A stretch of DNA of 64,000 nucleotides, from the NCBI RefSeq assembly GCF_036248255.1, contig NZ_CP109178.1:3162001-3226000 (forward strand), given 5' to 3'. This DNA is from Streptomyces sp. NBC_01717 (GTDB lineage Bacteria; Actinomycetota; Actinomycetes; Streptomycetales; Streptomycetaceae). The notes beneath the pieces are model-generated. The model had not been told where the DNA came from, did no database searches, and saw only the letters and a list, made by a program, of their open reading frames with translations. The position numbers were made by a program, and so were the translations under genes. Positions 18,787-28,590 of the stretch are shown in pieces (position 1 is the first letter of the stretch; each line of letters opens with the position of its first letter).

Positions 18787-21006
18787 TCAGTGGACGCGCT
18801 GAGCGACCGATTCGTCGTCCTCGCTGCTGCGCGCCCCGGAAATCCTCGCATGTGTCTCCCAGCATTCGGGCGGCTCGATGCTGATGCGCGGCAGCCGCCG
18901 TTCCAGCCAGCGCGGCAGCCACCAGTTCGCACCACCCAGCATGTGCATCAGCGCGGGTACCAGCAGCGTCCTCAGGACAAAGGCGTCGAGCGCCACCGCC
19001 GCCGCGAGCGCGATGCCGAACATCGCGATGACCCGGTCCCCGCTGAGCACGAAGGCCAGGAAGACCGAGATCATGATCACCGCGGCGGAGTTGATCACCC
19101 GGCTGGTCTCGGCGAGACCGACCCGGACCGCCCGCCGGTTGTCGCCGGTCTCCAGCCACTCCTCGTACATCCGGCCGACCAGGAACACCTGGTAGTCCAT
19201 GGAGAGCCCGAAGAGCACGGACACCATGATTACCGGCAGGAAGGGTTCGATGGGGCCGGCGCTGCCGAGTCCGAGCAGCTCGCTCCCCCACCCCCACTGG
19301 AAGATCGCGATGACGACACCGAACGAGGAGGCGACGGCGACCACGTTCATCGCGGCCGCCTTCAGCGGAATGCCGATCGACCGGAAGGCCAGTAGGAGAA
19401 GCAGACAGCCGAGCCCTATGACGACCCCGATGAAGAGCGGAAGTTTGCCGACGATGACCTGCGCGAAGTCGTCGTAGCCGGCTGTCACCCCGCCGACATG
19501 GGCCCGGAGCGAGGTGTTCTCCTCGGCGTGCGGCAGGACGTCCGTGCGCAGCCGGTCGACGAGGGCGCTCGTCTGCTGGGACTGCGGCGACGACTTCGGG
19601 ACGACGGTGACGAACGCCGTGTCGCCGCTGTTGTTGTACGTGACAGGGCTGACCGATGCCACCCCGTCGGTGGCACGCAGCGTGGCGGGCAGTGCGTCCA
19701 TCGCGAGCCGGTCGTCGGCGCCGTCGAGCTCCGCGGCGATCGTCAGCGGCCCGTTGACGCCGGGCCCGAAACCGTCGGCCAGCAGGTCGTACGCCTGCCG
19801 GGTGGTCGACGACGAAGCGTTGTTGCCCTGGTCGGAGGTGCCCAGATGCAGTGAGAACGTCGGCAGTGCGAGGACCAGCATCACCGCGGCGGCGGCCACG
19901 CCGAGCAGCTTGGGGTGCCGTTCGACGAAGGCTGACCAGCGCGCGGCGAAGCCTGGGGGCAGTTCGGGCTGCGGTCCCTGCTCGGCGAGCTGTCTGCGTT
20001 CGCGCCGGCTCAGTGCCCGCATCCCGACGAACGACAGCAGTGCGGGCAGCAGCGTCACCGAGGCGGCGACGGTCAGCACGACGGTGAGCGACGCGGCGAT
20101 GGCCACGCCGTTGAGGAACCCGAGCTGCAGGATCAGCATGCCGAGCAGTGCGATACAGACGGTGGCCCCGGCGAAGACGACGGCACGCCCCGTCGTCGTG
20201 ACGGCGTTCTGCGCCGCATCGGCGACCGGCAGACCGCGCCGCAGCCCTCTGCGGTGCCGGGTGACGATGAACAGGGCGTAGTCGATGCCGACGCCGAGCC
20301 CGATCAGCATGCCCAGCATGGGGGCGAAGTCGGCGACGGTCATCAGGTGCCCGAGCAGCACGATGCCCGCGTACGCCGTTCCGACCGAGACGAGGGCGGT
20401 GGCGACGGGCAGCAGGCTGGCGGCGAGCGAACCGAAGGCGAGGAAGAGGACGACCGCGGCGACGACCACCCCGATGGCCTCGCTGAGGTGGGCGGACGAC
20501 GCTTCGGTGAGGGCGGCCACGGAGCCACCCACCTCCACCTGGAGCCCGTCACCGGCGGCTTCCTTCGCGGTGTCGACGACGGTCCGGGCCTGTTGCACCG
20601 GGATGTCGTCGGCCTGCTGGTCGAAGGTGATCGTGGCGTAGGCGGTGTGTCCGTCCGCGCTGATCTGCCCGACGCCCGAGGCCCCGTAGGGGCCGGTGAC
20701 GTCTCCGACACCCGGCAGCTCCTCGATCGCGTGCAGTGTCCGCGTCATCGTCTGTACGACGTCGGTGGCCCGGACGGTGGATCCGGTGGTGTGCCAGACG
20801 ACGGTGTCGGTGTCGCCGCCGAGGTCCGTGAAGCCGTCCTTGAGCAGCTGGGTGGCCCTGCCCGCTTCCGTGCCGGGCACCTCGTAGTCGTTGGAGTACG
20901 CGGAACCCGCCATGCCCGCCGCGGTGGCCGCGCCGCCGAGGGTGAGGAGCCAGATGAGAACAGCGAGGAGACGGTGCGTGATGCACCAGCGGGCGATGGC
21001 AGCCAA
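18787..21006 (-). CDS. MMPL-family RND exporter
   Basis: 739 aa, two repeated halves each with a first membrane helix, a large extracytoplasmic loop and a five-helix MMPL block, about 12 membrane segments in all. It shows the family's GxxxDY motif as LGVGIDYALFIVTRHRRGL in half one and LFGLSMDYQVFLVGRMYEEW in half two; these Asp-Tyr pairs carry the proton relay. MMPL proteins export lipids, glycolipids or hydrophobic drugs. The start is set at a TTG (21006, product LAAIARWCITHRLLAVLIW) because AGGGAG lies 7 nt upstream; the frame is open beyond it but reads as non-coding. The AT-richer region 21007-21237 upstream (31 of 60 G+C at 21061-21120) probably contains its promoter. Confidence 0.93.
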   Translation of the reverse strand: MAAIARWCITHRLLAVLIWLLTLGGAATAAGMAGSAYSNDYEVPGTEAGRATQLLKDGFTDLGGDTDTVVWHTTGSTVRATDVVQTMTRTLHAIEELPGVGDVTGPYGASGVGQISADGHTAYATITFDQQADDIPVQQARTVVDTAKEAAGDGLQVEVGGSVAALTEASSAHLSEAIGVVVAAVVLFLAFGSLAASLLPVATALVSVGTAYAGIVLLGHLMTVADFAPMLGMLIGLGVGIDYALFIVTRHRRGLRRGLPVADAAQNAVTTTGRAVVFAGATVCIALLGMLILQLGFLNGVAIAASLTVVLTVAASVTLLPALLSFVGMRALSRRERRQLAEQGPQPELPPGFAARWSAFVERHPKLLGVAAAAVMLVLALPTFSLHLGTSDQGNNASSSTTRQAYDLLADGFGPGVNGPLTIAAELDGADDRLAMDALPATLRATDGVASVSPVTYNNSGDTAFVTVVPKSSPQSQQTSALVDRLRTDVLPHAEENTSLRAHVGGVTAGYDDFAQVIVGKLPLFIGVVIGLGCLLLLLAFRSIGIPLKAAAMNVVAVASSFGVVIAIFQWGWGSELLGLGSAGPIEPFLPVIMVSVLFGLSMDYQVFLVGRMYEEWLETGDNRRAVRVGLAETSRVINSAAVIMISVFLAFVLSGDRVIAMFGIALAAAVALDAFVLRTLLVPALMHMLGGANWWLPRWLERRLPRISIEPPECWETHARISGARSSEDDESVAQRVH

Positions 21007-21237
21007 CGACGTGCTCCCTGGTGGTTCGTGGATCTTTTTCGGGAGATCTGATGAACAGCCCGCAAAGAACACATGACCTGAGAACCGTCACTCTGGCAGC
21101 CACTGTTGATCATTTGCCCTTTTCGTGGCGATGCTCACAGTGTCTGATTATTCCCTTACATGCCCGGTGTCCCGGCCACCTCCCACCCTCCCGCGCGTCC
21201 CCGTCCCGTTCGGCACACCCACGACGGCCCGTTCCGG

Positions 21238-23346
21238 TCAGCCGGAGACGCTCGCCCGGCCGTTCTCGATGTGTCCCATCAGCCGTCGGCGGAAGACATC
21301 GTCCCCGTCGACCGTGACGGCCAGGTCGTACCAGCCGTGCGCGTCGGCCGCCGAGTGGACGACCGTACGGCTCCGCCCCGGCTTGACCTTGATCGTCCTC
21401 GTCCAGTCCCGCAGGTCTGCCTCGTCGACATAGCCCAGCGGCCGGACGGTGTAGGTGAGTGTCCGCCGCCCCGTGTTGCGAAGGGTGAGGTGCAGATCGC
21501 GCTCGTGGACGTCGACCCAGGTGGCGACCTCGGGTCCTCCCTCGGCGGATCCGGCGAACTCGCGGCGGAAGCCGTTCGGCCCGGTCACCGTGAACCGGTA
21601 CGCCTCACCGGTAACGGGCACCGTCCAGATCGCCGTGCCCCTCACGTCCCGGTGCTGCGGGACGGGGAACTCGCCCGCGTACGGGTAGAGCGCGAAGTGC
21701 GCCGACGAACGGCCCGTGTTGCTGAGGGCGACCCGCACCGCCCCGTCCACGATCTTCGCCTGCGCGTCCGGCTGGTACGGCAGCGGACGGGCGGGCCGGA
21801 CACCGGGCTCCTGTACAGGCATCTGCTGGACGGCGGGCGGCTTCGGCGCCCAGCGTCCGCTGAACGGCGGGATGACGCCCGGCTGCTCCACCTCGGGCCG
21901 GCGCCGTCCGCGCGTGAAGTCGAACGCCGACGTCAGATCACCGGTGACCGTGCGCCGCCAGTCGCTGATGTTCGGTTCCTGCACGCCTGTCCACCGCTCC
22001 AGGAATCGGATCACGGAGGTGTGGTCGAAGACCTCGGAGCAGACGAAGCCACCCACGGTCCACGGCGACACGACGAGCAGCGGCACGCGCATTCCGAGGC
22101 CGGTGGGCTTGGACTCCCACTGCTCATCGGTCACCTCGGGCGGCGCGACCGGCGGCGGGACATGGTCGAAGAAGCCGTCGTTCTCGTCGTAGTTGATGAT
22201 GACGGCGGTGTGCCGCCACACATCGGGGTGCCTGCCGAGCGCGTCCAGGACCTTGTAGACGATCGTCGCGCTGTGGATCGGGGAGGAGACGCTCGGATGC
22301 TCGGAGTCGACCGCCGACGGCACCAGGTAGGAGACCTCGGGCAATGTGCCCGCCGCGACGTCCTCGGCGAACGCGTCGGCCAGCGTGCCGGTCTCGACCC
22401 GGCGCAGCGCTCGCTCGAAGAGGCTGCGTTCGGCCTCGGTGAGCGTGGCGACCCCGTCCTCCAGCAGTCCGAGCAGCCGCTCGCGCTCCGCCGCGTCGTC
22501 CGTGTCACGGACTGCCGCGTAGAAGGACTCCATGTAGGTGTGGCCGCCGGTCTTCGCCAGCGCCTTGCGGGCGATCGCCTTGAACGTGGCGAAGAACTCG
22601 ATCTGGTTGTCGGTGAAGTTCTCCCACTCGGTGTACGTCTTCCAGCTGTGCCCGGCCTTCTCCAGCCGTTCCGCGTACGTGCTCCAGCCGTATCCCGGGT
22701 GGGTGCCCTCGCTGTACGCGTCGTTGCCGACCGCCCGCTTGCCGTTCGCCTCGAAGCCCGTCTTCCCGCTCCACAGGTGGTTTCGGTTGGGGCTGGTGGA
22801 GGTGTGGATGGACGAGTGGTAGGCGTCGCAGACCGTGAAGGTGTCGGCCAGTTCGTAGTGCAGCGGGATGTCGCGGCGGTCGTAGTACGCCATGGTGGCG
22901 GCCGTCTTCGCGGTCACCCAGCCGTTCATCCAGCCGCCGGCCCACGCCTTGCCGCCGCCGCTCCAGGAGTGGTCGAGGGCGCTGATGTACTGGAGGTCCT
23001 TCTTCTGCATCGCGGCGGCGTCCCGGACCGGGAACGGCAGCACGGAGGTACCCGATGCTCCCGGCTGCTCGAAGACGGGCTTGCCGGAGGGCAGTTCGAT
23101 CGCGTTGCGGTCGCCGAAGCCGCGTACGCCGCGCAGAGTCCCGAAGTAATGATCGAAGGAACGGTTCTCCTGCATCAGGATCACCACGTGCCTGATGTCC
23201 CCGAGCCCGCCGGACCCCGCCGAGCGCGCCGGCTGCGCGGCGAGCGCGGCCTGCAGCGACGGCGGCAGCAGCGACCCGGCCGCCGCGGCACCGAGGGCGC
23301 CGCCGCCGAGCGCGAAGAGTCGTCGCCGTGAGATGTCCGTGGTCAA
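21238..23346 (-). CDS. Tat-exported phosphocholine-type phospholipase C
   Basis: 702 aa. The twin-arginine signal is at the N-terminus (ISRRRLFALGGGALG), so it is exported folded. The acid-phosphatase/phosphoesterase core opens with HVVILMQENRSFDHYFGTL, the family's metal-binding Glu-Asn segment, and has INYDENDGFFDHVPPP further in. The last 200 residues hold the two C-terminal DUF756-like beta domains typical of non-haemolytic/phosphocholine-specific bacterial phospholipase C. It would release phosphocholine or related head groups outside the cell for phosphate or carbon scavenging. It is a single gene; its regulation is not obvious and I could not identify a PHO box. Confidence 0.94.
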   Translation of the reverse strand: MTTDISRRRLFALGGGALGAAAAGSLLPPSLQAALAAQPARSAGSGGLGDIRHVVILMQENRSFDHYFGTLRGVRGFGDRNAIELPSGKPVFEQPGASGTSVLPFPVRDAAAMQKKDLQYISALDHSWSGGGKAWAGGWMNGWVTAKTAATMAYYDRRDIPLHYELADTFTVCDAYHSSIHTSTSPNRNHLWSGKTGFEANGKRAVGNDAYSEGTHPGYGWSTYAERLEKAGHSWKTYTEWENFTDNQIEFFATFKAIARKALAKTGGHTYMESFYAAVRDTDDAAERERLLGLLEDGVATLTEAERSLFERALRRVETGTLADAFAEDVAAGTLPEVSYLVPSAVDSEHPSVSSPIHSATIVYKVLDALGRHPDVWRHTAVIINYDENDGFFDHVPPPVAPPEVTDEQWESKPTGLGMRVPLLVVSPWTVGGFVCSEVFDHTSVIRFLERWTGVQEPNISDWRRTVTGDLTSAFDFTRGRRRPEVEQPGVIPPFSGRWAPKPPAVQQMPVQEPGVRPARPLPYQPDAQAKIVDGAVRVALSNTGRSSAHFALYPYAGEFPVPQHRDVRGTAIWTVPVTGEAYRFTVTGPNGFRREFAGSAEGGPEVATWVDVHERDLHLTLRNTGRRTLTYTVRPLGYVDEADLRDWTRTIKVKPGRSRTVVHSAADAHGWYDLAVTVDGDDVFRRRLMGHIENGRASVSG

Positions 23347-23487
23347 GTTGAGCCTCCCGAGTCCGGTCGTACAGCCGGGAAACTAATCAAGCCAAGTGGC
23401 GGCAGAAAGACCACCGCGCGGCCCGGCGGTGAACGTCCAGCAGGCCGCCTCGGAGAGCCCGAAGCACCTGCCCGTCCGCGGTACCGG

Positions 23488-24777
23488 TCACACCCCGATC
23501 GTATGCAGCGCTCCCCACAGCGCGACCGTCGACGCGGCCAATGTCAGCGGTACGGCCAGCAGCCCCAGCCGGGTGAAGTGGCCCAGGTCGGGCGCGGCGC
23601 CGTGGGTGTGCAGGATGCGGCGCCAGAGCAAAGTGGCGAGCGAGCCGACATAGGTGAGGTTCGGCCCGAGATTCACCCCGATCAGGGCGGCGAGCAACGG
23701 CCCGGGCCCGGCCGCCGCGACGACCGGGAGCAGGGCGAGGATCGCGGGCAGGTTGTTGATCAGGTTGGCCAGCACCGCCGCCACCGCGGCCACCGCCAGC
23801 AGCGCAGGCAGTGACGAACCGTCGGGCAGGAGCGCGCCGATCCCGGCGCCGAGACCGTGCTCGACGACGGCCGCGACGACGACGCCCAGGGCCAGCACGA
23901 AGAGGCAGAACATCGGGTTGGCGGCGTGCACCAGCCCCTTGACCGTGGTTCTCCGCTGTCCCAGTGCCCGGATCCCGAGGACGGTCGCTCCGGCCAGCGC
24001 GGCCCACAGCGGTTCCGCGCCCGCGAACGACGTGACGACGAAGCCCGCCAGTGTCAGGGCGAGGACGACGAGCGTGAAGACAGGGACGCCGGTCGGTTCC
24101 TCGTCCGGATCCGGCGGGTGCGCGCCCGCTGCCAGGTCGTCGGCGAAGACGCGGCGGAAAATGACGTACTCGACGGCGATGGCAGCCAGCCACGGCAGGG
24201 ACATCAGCGCGGCGAAGCGGGTGAAGGAAAGGCCGCTCGCGGTGAACGCCAGCAGGTTGGTGAGGTTGGAGACGGGAAGCAGCAGGGACGCCGAGTTGGC
24301 GAGATGCGCGCAGGCGTAGACGTACGGGCGGGGGCGGGCGCCGACACGGGCGGCGGTGGCGATGACGACGGGCGTCAGCAGGACCACCGTGGCGTCCAGG
24401 CTGAGAACGGCTGTGATCAGCGCCGCCACGACGAAGACCCCGCCGAGCAGCGGCTCGGTCCGCCCCCCGCAGAGGCGGGCGACCATATGGCCGGCGGCCG
24501 TGAACAGTCCTTCGTCGGCACAGAGCTGCGCCAGCACGAGAATGGCGGCGAGGAAGCCGACGACCGGCAGCAGGCTGCCGATCTGGGCCCGTGCGTCCGC
24601 GAACGGCACCGCGCCCAGGACCACCACCAGCACGGCGGCGGGTACGGCGACCGTCGCCTCGGGCAGCCCCCGGGGTCGTACGACGGCGAACGCCAGCACC
24701 GCCAGGAGCAGCGCGACGGAGACGATCTCGGCGGTGACGGTGTTCAGCGGACTCTCTCCGGAAGCGCAAGGAATCAT
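23488..24777 (-). CDS. ArsB/SLC13-type anion or Na+/H+ permease
   Basis: About 419-429 aa integral membrane protein with 11-12 hydrophobic segments and two inverted halves, as in the ion transporter superfamily (ArsB, NhaD, SLC13). Visible signatures are LSLDATVVLLTPVV in the first half and LANLINNLPAILALLPVV in the second; the Asp/Thr and Asn-Asn-Leu-Pro motifs are substrate-site residues. There is no arsR or arsC nearby, so arsenite transport should not be assumed. The start is unresolved: the ATG at 24777 has no SD and abuts the gat terminator stem, while a CTG at 24747 (product LNTVTAEIVSV) has GGAGAG just upstream and would be the better-placed start. Confidence 0.88.
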   Translation of the reverse strand: MIPCASGESPLNTVTAEIVSVALLLAVLAFAVVRPRGLPEATVAVPAAVLVVVLGAVPFADARAQIGSLLPVVGFLAAILVLAQLCADEGLFTAAGHMVARLCGGRTEPLLGGVFVVAALITAVLSLDATVVLLTPVVIATAARVGARPRPYVYACAHLANSASLLLPVSNLTNLLAFTASGLSFTRFAALMSLPWLAAIAVEYVIFRRVFADDLAAGAHPPDPDEEPTGVPVFTLVVLALTLAGFVVTSFAGAEPLWAALAGATVLGIRALGQRRTTVKGLVHAANPMFCLFVLALGVVVAAVVEHGLGAGIGALLPDGSSLPALLAVAAVAAVLANLINNLPAILALLPVVAAAGPGPLLAALIGVNLGPNLTYVGSLATLLWRRILHTHGAAPDLGHFTRLGLLAVPLTLAASTVALWGALHTIGV

Positions 24778-24818
24778 GAAGGGGCGGTGCACCCGTTGGC
24801 CGGGTGCACCGCCCCTTC
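24778..24818. terminator. Strong terminator after gatB
   Basis: A perfect 18-bp inverted repeat with a 5-nt loop (GAAGGGGCGGTGCACCCG / CGGGTGCACCGCCCCTTC) starts 38 bp beyond the gatB stop. It should end the gat operon. It overlaps the possible first codons of the downstream permease frame. Confidence 0.88.
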
Positions 24819-24855
24819 ACCTGAATACGTACGCAGCCGCAGCTGCGCGAAGGAC

Positions 24856-26364
24856 TCAGCCCTCGACGCCGAGCTTCTCCAGGATCAGCTCGCGCACCCG
24901 GGCCGCGTCCGCCTGGCCGCGGGTGGCCTTCATGACCGCGCCGACGAGCGCACCCGCCGCCGCGACCTTGCCACCGCGGATCTTGTCCGCGACGGCCGCG
25001 TTGGCGGCGATGGCCTCGTCCACGGCCGCGCCCAGCGCGCCCTCGTCCGAGACGACCTTCAGGCCCCGCTTCTCCACGACTGCGTCCGGGTCGCCCTCGC
25101 CCGCGAGGACACCCTCGATGACCTGGCGCGCCAGCTTGTCGTTGAGGTCGCCGGAGGCGACGAGCTCGGTCACCCGGGCGACCTGCGCCGGGGTGATCGC
25201 CAGCTCGTCCAGGGCGACACCGGTCTCGTTGGATTGCCGGGCGAGCTCGCCCATCCACCACTTGCGGGCCTGGTCGGACGGGGCACCCGCCTCGGTCGTG
25301 GCGACGATCAGGTCGACCGCGCCCGCGTTGAGGATCGACTGCATGTCGAACTCCGAGACGCCCCACTCCTCGCGCAGCCGGTTGCGGCGTACCCGCGGCA
25401 GCTCGGGAAGCCCCTTGCGCAGCTCCTCGACCCAGTCGCGGGCCGGGGCCACGGGCACCAGGTCCGGCTCCGGGAAGTAGCGGTAGTCCTCGGCGTTGTC
25501 CTTGATGCGGCCGGCCGTGGTGGAGCCGTCCTCCTCGTGGAAGTGCCGGGTCTCCTGCACGACCTTGGCGCCGGAGTTCAGCACCGCGGCGTGGCGCTGG
25601 ATCTCGTAACGGGCGGCACGCTCGACGGAACGCAGCGAGTTCACGTTCTTCGTCTCGGAACGGGTACCGAACGTCTCGGTGCCGTTGGGGCGCAGCGACA
25701 GGTTCACGTCGCAGCGCATCTGGCCCTGCTCCATGCGGGCCTCGGAGACGCCGAGCGCCTTGATGAGCTCGCGCAGCTCGGCGACGTACGCCTTCGCGAC
25801 CTCGGGGGCGCGCGCGCCCGCTCCCTCGATCGGCTTGGTGACGATCTCGATGAGCGGGATGCCCGCACGGTTGTAGTCCAGCAGGGAGTGGGACGCGCCG
25901 TGGATACGGCCGGTGGCGCCGCCGACGTGCAGCGACTTACCGGTGTCCTCCTCCATGTGGGCGCGCTCGATCTGCACCCGGAAGATCTCCCCGTCCTCCA
26001 GCTGGACGTCCAGATAGCCGTCGAAGGCGATCGGCTCGTCGTACTGCGAGGTCTGGAAGTTCTTCGGCATGTCCGGATAGAAGTAGTTCTTCCGGGCGAA
26101 GCGGCACCACTCGGCGATCTCGCAGTTCAGCGCGAGACCGATCTTGATGGCGGACTCGACGCCGATGGCGTTGACGACCGGCAGCGAGCCGGGCATGCCG
26201 AGGCAGGTCGGGCACGTCTGCGAGTTCGGCTCCGCGCCCAGCTCGGTGGAGCAGCCGCAGAACATCTTGGTCTTGGTGCCGAGCTCGACATGGACCTCCA
26301 GGCCCATGACGGGGTCGTACGTCGCGAGGGCGTCCTCGTACGGCACCAGGTCAGTGACAGTCAC
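24856..26364 (-). CDS. gatB: Asp/Glu-tRNA(Asn/Gln) amidotransferase subunit B
   Basis: 502 aa. GatB binds the misacylated tRNA, phosphorylates the Glu or Asp side chain and receives ammonia from GatA. It starts with [24 protein letters not shown], with the zinc-site Cys residues, followed by [19 protein letters not shown] with the second Cys pair. The N-terminal cradle domain runs to about residue 300, then a helical domain and the C-terminal Yqey-like domain (about 355-500) that grips the tRNA. GTG start at 26364 with AGGGAA upstream. It is the last gene of gatC-gatA-79aa-gatB. Streptomycetes lack GlnRS, so this pathway is essential for Gln-tRNA. Confidence 0.97.
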   Translation of the reverse strand: MTVTDLVPYEDALATYDPVMGLEVHVELGTKTKMFCGCSTELGAEPNSQTCPTCLGMPGSLPVVNAIGVESAIKIGLALNCEIAEWCRFARKNYFYPDMPKNFQTSQYDEPIAFDGYLDVQLEDGEIFRVQIERAHMEEDTGKSLHVGGATGRIHGASHSLLDYNRAGIPLIEIVTKPIEGAGARAPEVAKAYVAELRELIKALGVSEARMEQGQMRCDVNLSLRPNGTETFGTRSETKNVNSLRSVERAARYEIQRHAAVLNSGAKVVQETRHFHEEDGSTTAGRIKDNAEDYRYFPEPDLVPVAPARDWVEELRKGLPELPRVRRNRLREEWGVSEFDMQSILNAGAVDLIVATTEAGAPSDQARKWWMGELARQSNETGVALDELAITPAQVARVTELVASGDLNDKLARQVIEGVLAGEGDPDAVVEKRGLKVVSDEGALGAAVDEAIAANAAVADKIRGGKVAAAGALVGAVMKATRGQADAARVRELILEKLGVEG

Positions 26365-26380
26365 GGTGAAACTTTCCCTC

Positions 26381-26620
26381 TCAACCCAGCAGTACGTCGT
26401 CGTCGCCCAGGCGCTTCAGCTCTCGGTAGAGCAGAGCGATGCCGGTGGCGATGGCGGCAGCGGAGACGACGGCGTCGACCAGCCGGAGCGTGTCGTGCTC
26501 GGAGCGTGCCTTCTTGGCCTGCTTGAGCACGCTGACCGCACCGAACGCGGTGGTGCCGATGGACAGGTACGTACCGGTCTTGGACTTCTTGAAGCCCTTG
26601 GCCTTGGTCAGTGCGCTCAC
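26381..26620 (-). CDS. 79-aa membrane-associated protein inside the gat operon
   Basis: GTG start overlaps the gatA stop codon by 4 nt (GTGA), and GGAGGAGG lies 10 nt upstream within the end of gatA. It is therefore translationally coupled to gatA. The sequence begins with a lysine-rich stretch ([15 protein letters not shown]), then has a helix [18 protein letters not shown] and one clear hydrophobic segment near residues 48-65 ([18 protein letters not shown]). I recognise no family. Its placement between gatA and gatB, 16 bp before gatB, keeps it in the operon in stoichiometric expression. Function unknown. Confidence 0.82.
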   Translation of the reverse strand: MSALTKAKGFKKSKTGTYLSIGTTAFGAVSVLKQAKKARSEHDTLRLVDAVVSAAAIATGIALLYRELKRLGDDDVLLG

Positions 26621-28119
26621 AGTGACGGAGCCTCCTCCAGCAGCGGGTGCCCCCACTTTTCCACGAAGGCGGCCTCGACGGCGGCCCCGACCTTGTACAG
26701 CCGGTCGTCCTTCATGGCGGGGGCGATGATCTGCAGACCGACCGGCAGACCGTCCTCCGGTGCCAGACCGCAGGGCAGCGACATCGCGGAGTTGCCGGCC
26801 AGGTTGGTCGGAATGGTGCACAGGTCGGCCAGGTACATCGCCATCGGGTCGTCGGCGCGCTCGCCGATCGGGAAGGCGGTGGTCGGCGTCGTCGGGGAGA
26901 CGATCACGTCGACCTGCTCGAAGGCCTTCTCGAAGTCCCGGGTGATGAGCGTGCGGACCTTCTGCGCCGAGCCGTAGTACGCGTCGTAGTAGCCGGAGCT
27001 GAGTGCGTACGTACCGAGGATCACGCGGCGCTTGACCTCGTCGCCGAAGCCGGCCTCGCGGGTGAGCGCGGTGACCTCCTCGGCGGACTTCGTGCCGTCG
27101 TCGCCGACCCGGAGGCCGTACCGCATGGCGTCGAAGCGGGCCAGGTTCGAGGAGCACTCGGACGGCGCGATCAGGTAGTACGCCGACAGACCCAGGTCGA
27201 AGGACGGGCAGTCCAGCTCGACGACGGTGGCACCGAGCGACTTCAGAAGCTCGACCGACTCGTTGAAACGCTGGACGACACCGGCCTGGTAGCCCTCGCC
27301 GGAGAACTGCTTGACGACGCCGATGCGCATGCCGTCGACGCTGCCGTTGCGGGCGGCCTCGACGACCGGCGGGACCGGGGCGTCAATGGACGTCGAGTCC
27401 AGCGGGTCGTGTCCGGCGATCACCTCGTGGAGCAGCGCCGCGTCCAGGACCGTGCGGGCGCACGGGCCACCCTGGTCGAGGGAGGACGAGAAGGCGACCA
27501 TGCCGTAGCGCGAGACCGCACCGTAGGTGGGCTTCACGCCGACCGTGCCGGTGACGGCGGCGGGCTGGCGGATGGAACCGCCGGTGTCCGTGCCGATGGC
27601 GAGCGGGGCCTCGAACGACGCGAGGGCGGCCGAGGAGCCACCTCCGGAGCCGCCCGGGATCCGGGTGAGGTCCCACGGGTTACCGGTCGGGCCGTAGGCG
27701 CTGTTCTCGGTGGAGGACCCCATGGCGAACTCGTCCATGTTGGTCTTGCCGAGGATGACGACGTCGGCGGCCTTCAGCTTCTTGGTCAGGGTCGCGTCGT
27801 ACGGCGGGACCCAGCCCTCGAGGATCTTCGAGCCGACGGTGGTCGGCATGGTCTTCGTGGTGAAGATGTCCTTCAGCGCGAGCGGGACACCGGCCAGCGG
27901 GCCGAGCTTCTCGCCCGCGGCCTTCTTCGCGTCGACGGCACGGGCCTGCGCGAGCGCGCCCTCACGGTCGATGTGCAGGAAGGCGTGGACCTTCTCGTCG
28001 ACCGCGTCGATCCGGGCCAGGTGCGCCTCGGTGACCTCGACGGCCGTGAGTTCCCCGGAAGCGATCTTCGCGGCGATCTCGGCGGCGGTGAGCTTGATGA
28101 TGGAGCTGTTGTCCGTCAT
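26617..28119 (-). CDS. gatA: Asp/Glu-tRNA(Asn/Gln) amidotransferase subunit A
   Basis: 500 aa amidase-signature glutaminase subunit that releases ammonia from Gln for GatB. The Ser-cisSer-Lys triad is visible: the Lys in [13 protein letters not shown] near residue 80, and the Ser residues in [33 protein letters not shown] (about 150-182), where the final GGS contains the nucleophile. The C-terminal part [36 protein letters not shown] is standard. It starts 5 bp after the gatC stop (ATG at 28119), with a purine-rich site AGGAC at the end of gatC. Confidence 0.97.
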   Translation of the reverse strand: MTDNSSIIKLTAAEIAAKIASGELTAVEVTEAHLARIDAVDEKVHAFLHIDREGALAQARAVDAKKAAGEKLGPLAGVPLALKDIFTTKTMPTTVGSKILEGWVPPYDATLTKKLKAADVVILGKTNMDEFAMGSSTENSAYGPTGNPWDLTRIPGGSGGGSSAALASFEAPLAIGTDTGGSIRQPAAVTGTVGVKPTYGAVSRYGMVAFSSSLDQGGPCARTVLDAALLHEVIAGHDPLDSTSIDAPVPPVVEAARNGSVDGMRIGVVKQFSGEGYQAGVVQRFNESVELLKSLGATVVELDCPSFDLGLSAYYLIAPSECSSNLARFDAMRYGLRVGDDGTKSAEEVTALTREAGFGDEVKRRVILGTYALSSGYYDAYYGSAQKVRTLITRDFEKAFEQVDVIVSPTTPTTAFPIGERADDPMAMYLADLCTIPTNLAGNSAMSLPCGLAPEDGLPVGLQIIAPAMKDDRLYKVGAAVEAAFVEKWGHPLLEEAPSL

Positions 28120-28124
28120 GGCTT

Positions 28125-28421
28125 TTAGTCCTCCCCCAGGATCTGCGGCACCTTGAAACGCTGCTGCTCCTGGGCCGGGGCGCCGGAGAGCGCCTGCTCG
28201 GGGGTGAGCGACGGACGGACCTCGTCCGCGCGCATGACATTCGTCAGCGGCAGCGGGTGGGAGGTCGGCGGTACGTCTTGGTCGGCGACCTCGGAGACGC
28301 GGGCGACCGCGCCGATGATGTCGTCGAGCTGACCGGCGAAGTGATCGAGCTCTTCGCCCTTCAGCTCCAGACGCGCCAGCCGGGCGAGGTGGGCGACCTC
28401 CTCGCGCGTGATGCCAGGCAT
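28125..28421 (-). CDS. gatC: Asp/Glu-tRNA(Asn/Gln) amidotransferase subunit C
   Basis: 98 aa, normal length. A helical N-terminus ([20 protein letters not shown]) and a long wrapping C-terminal tail stabilise GatA against GatB; the conserved [23 protein letters not shown] segment and the end [13 protein letters not shown] are typical. The ATG at 28421 is chosen because GAGG lies 9 nt upstream and it fits the family length; the open frame continues upstream without homology. It is the first gene of the gat operon, whose promoter should lie between 28422 and the rmdB stop (28591). Confidence 0.96.
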   Translation of the reverse strand: MPGITREEVAHLARLARLELKGEELDHFAGQLDDIIGAVARVSEVADQDVPPTSHPLPLTNVMRADEVRPSLTPEQALSGAPAQEQQRFKVPQILGED

Positions 28422-28590
28422 GCAGCGATCCTCAGGGGTGAGTGTTGTGGTTTTGGCCCCAATCCTATGGGGTCCGGCGCTCACGGGGCCGCCACCCACG
28501 GAACACTCGCCTCCGGTCAGCCTCCGGCCGTGCCCGTATCGGGGACGATCGGCTCGATTCCGCCGCCGGGATCCGGGCCGCCGGGCCCGC

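Noticed and set aside
23488..24777. Calling the permease an arsenite pump
   Set aside because: Fold similarity only; no arsR, arsC or metal-binding regulator nearby.
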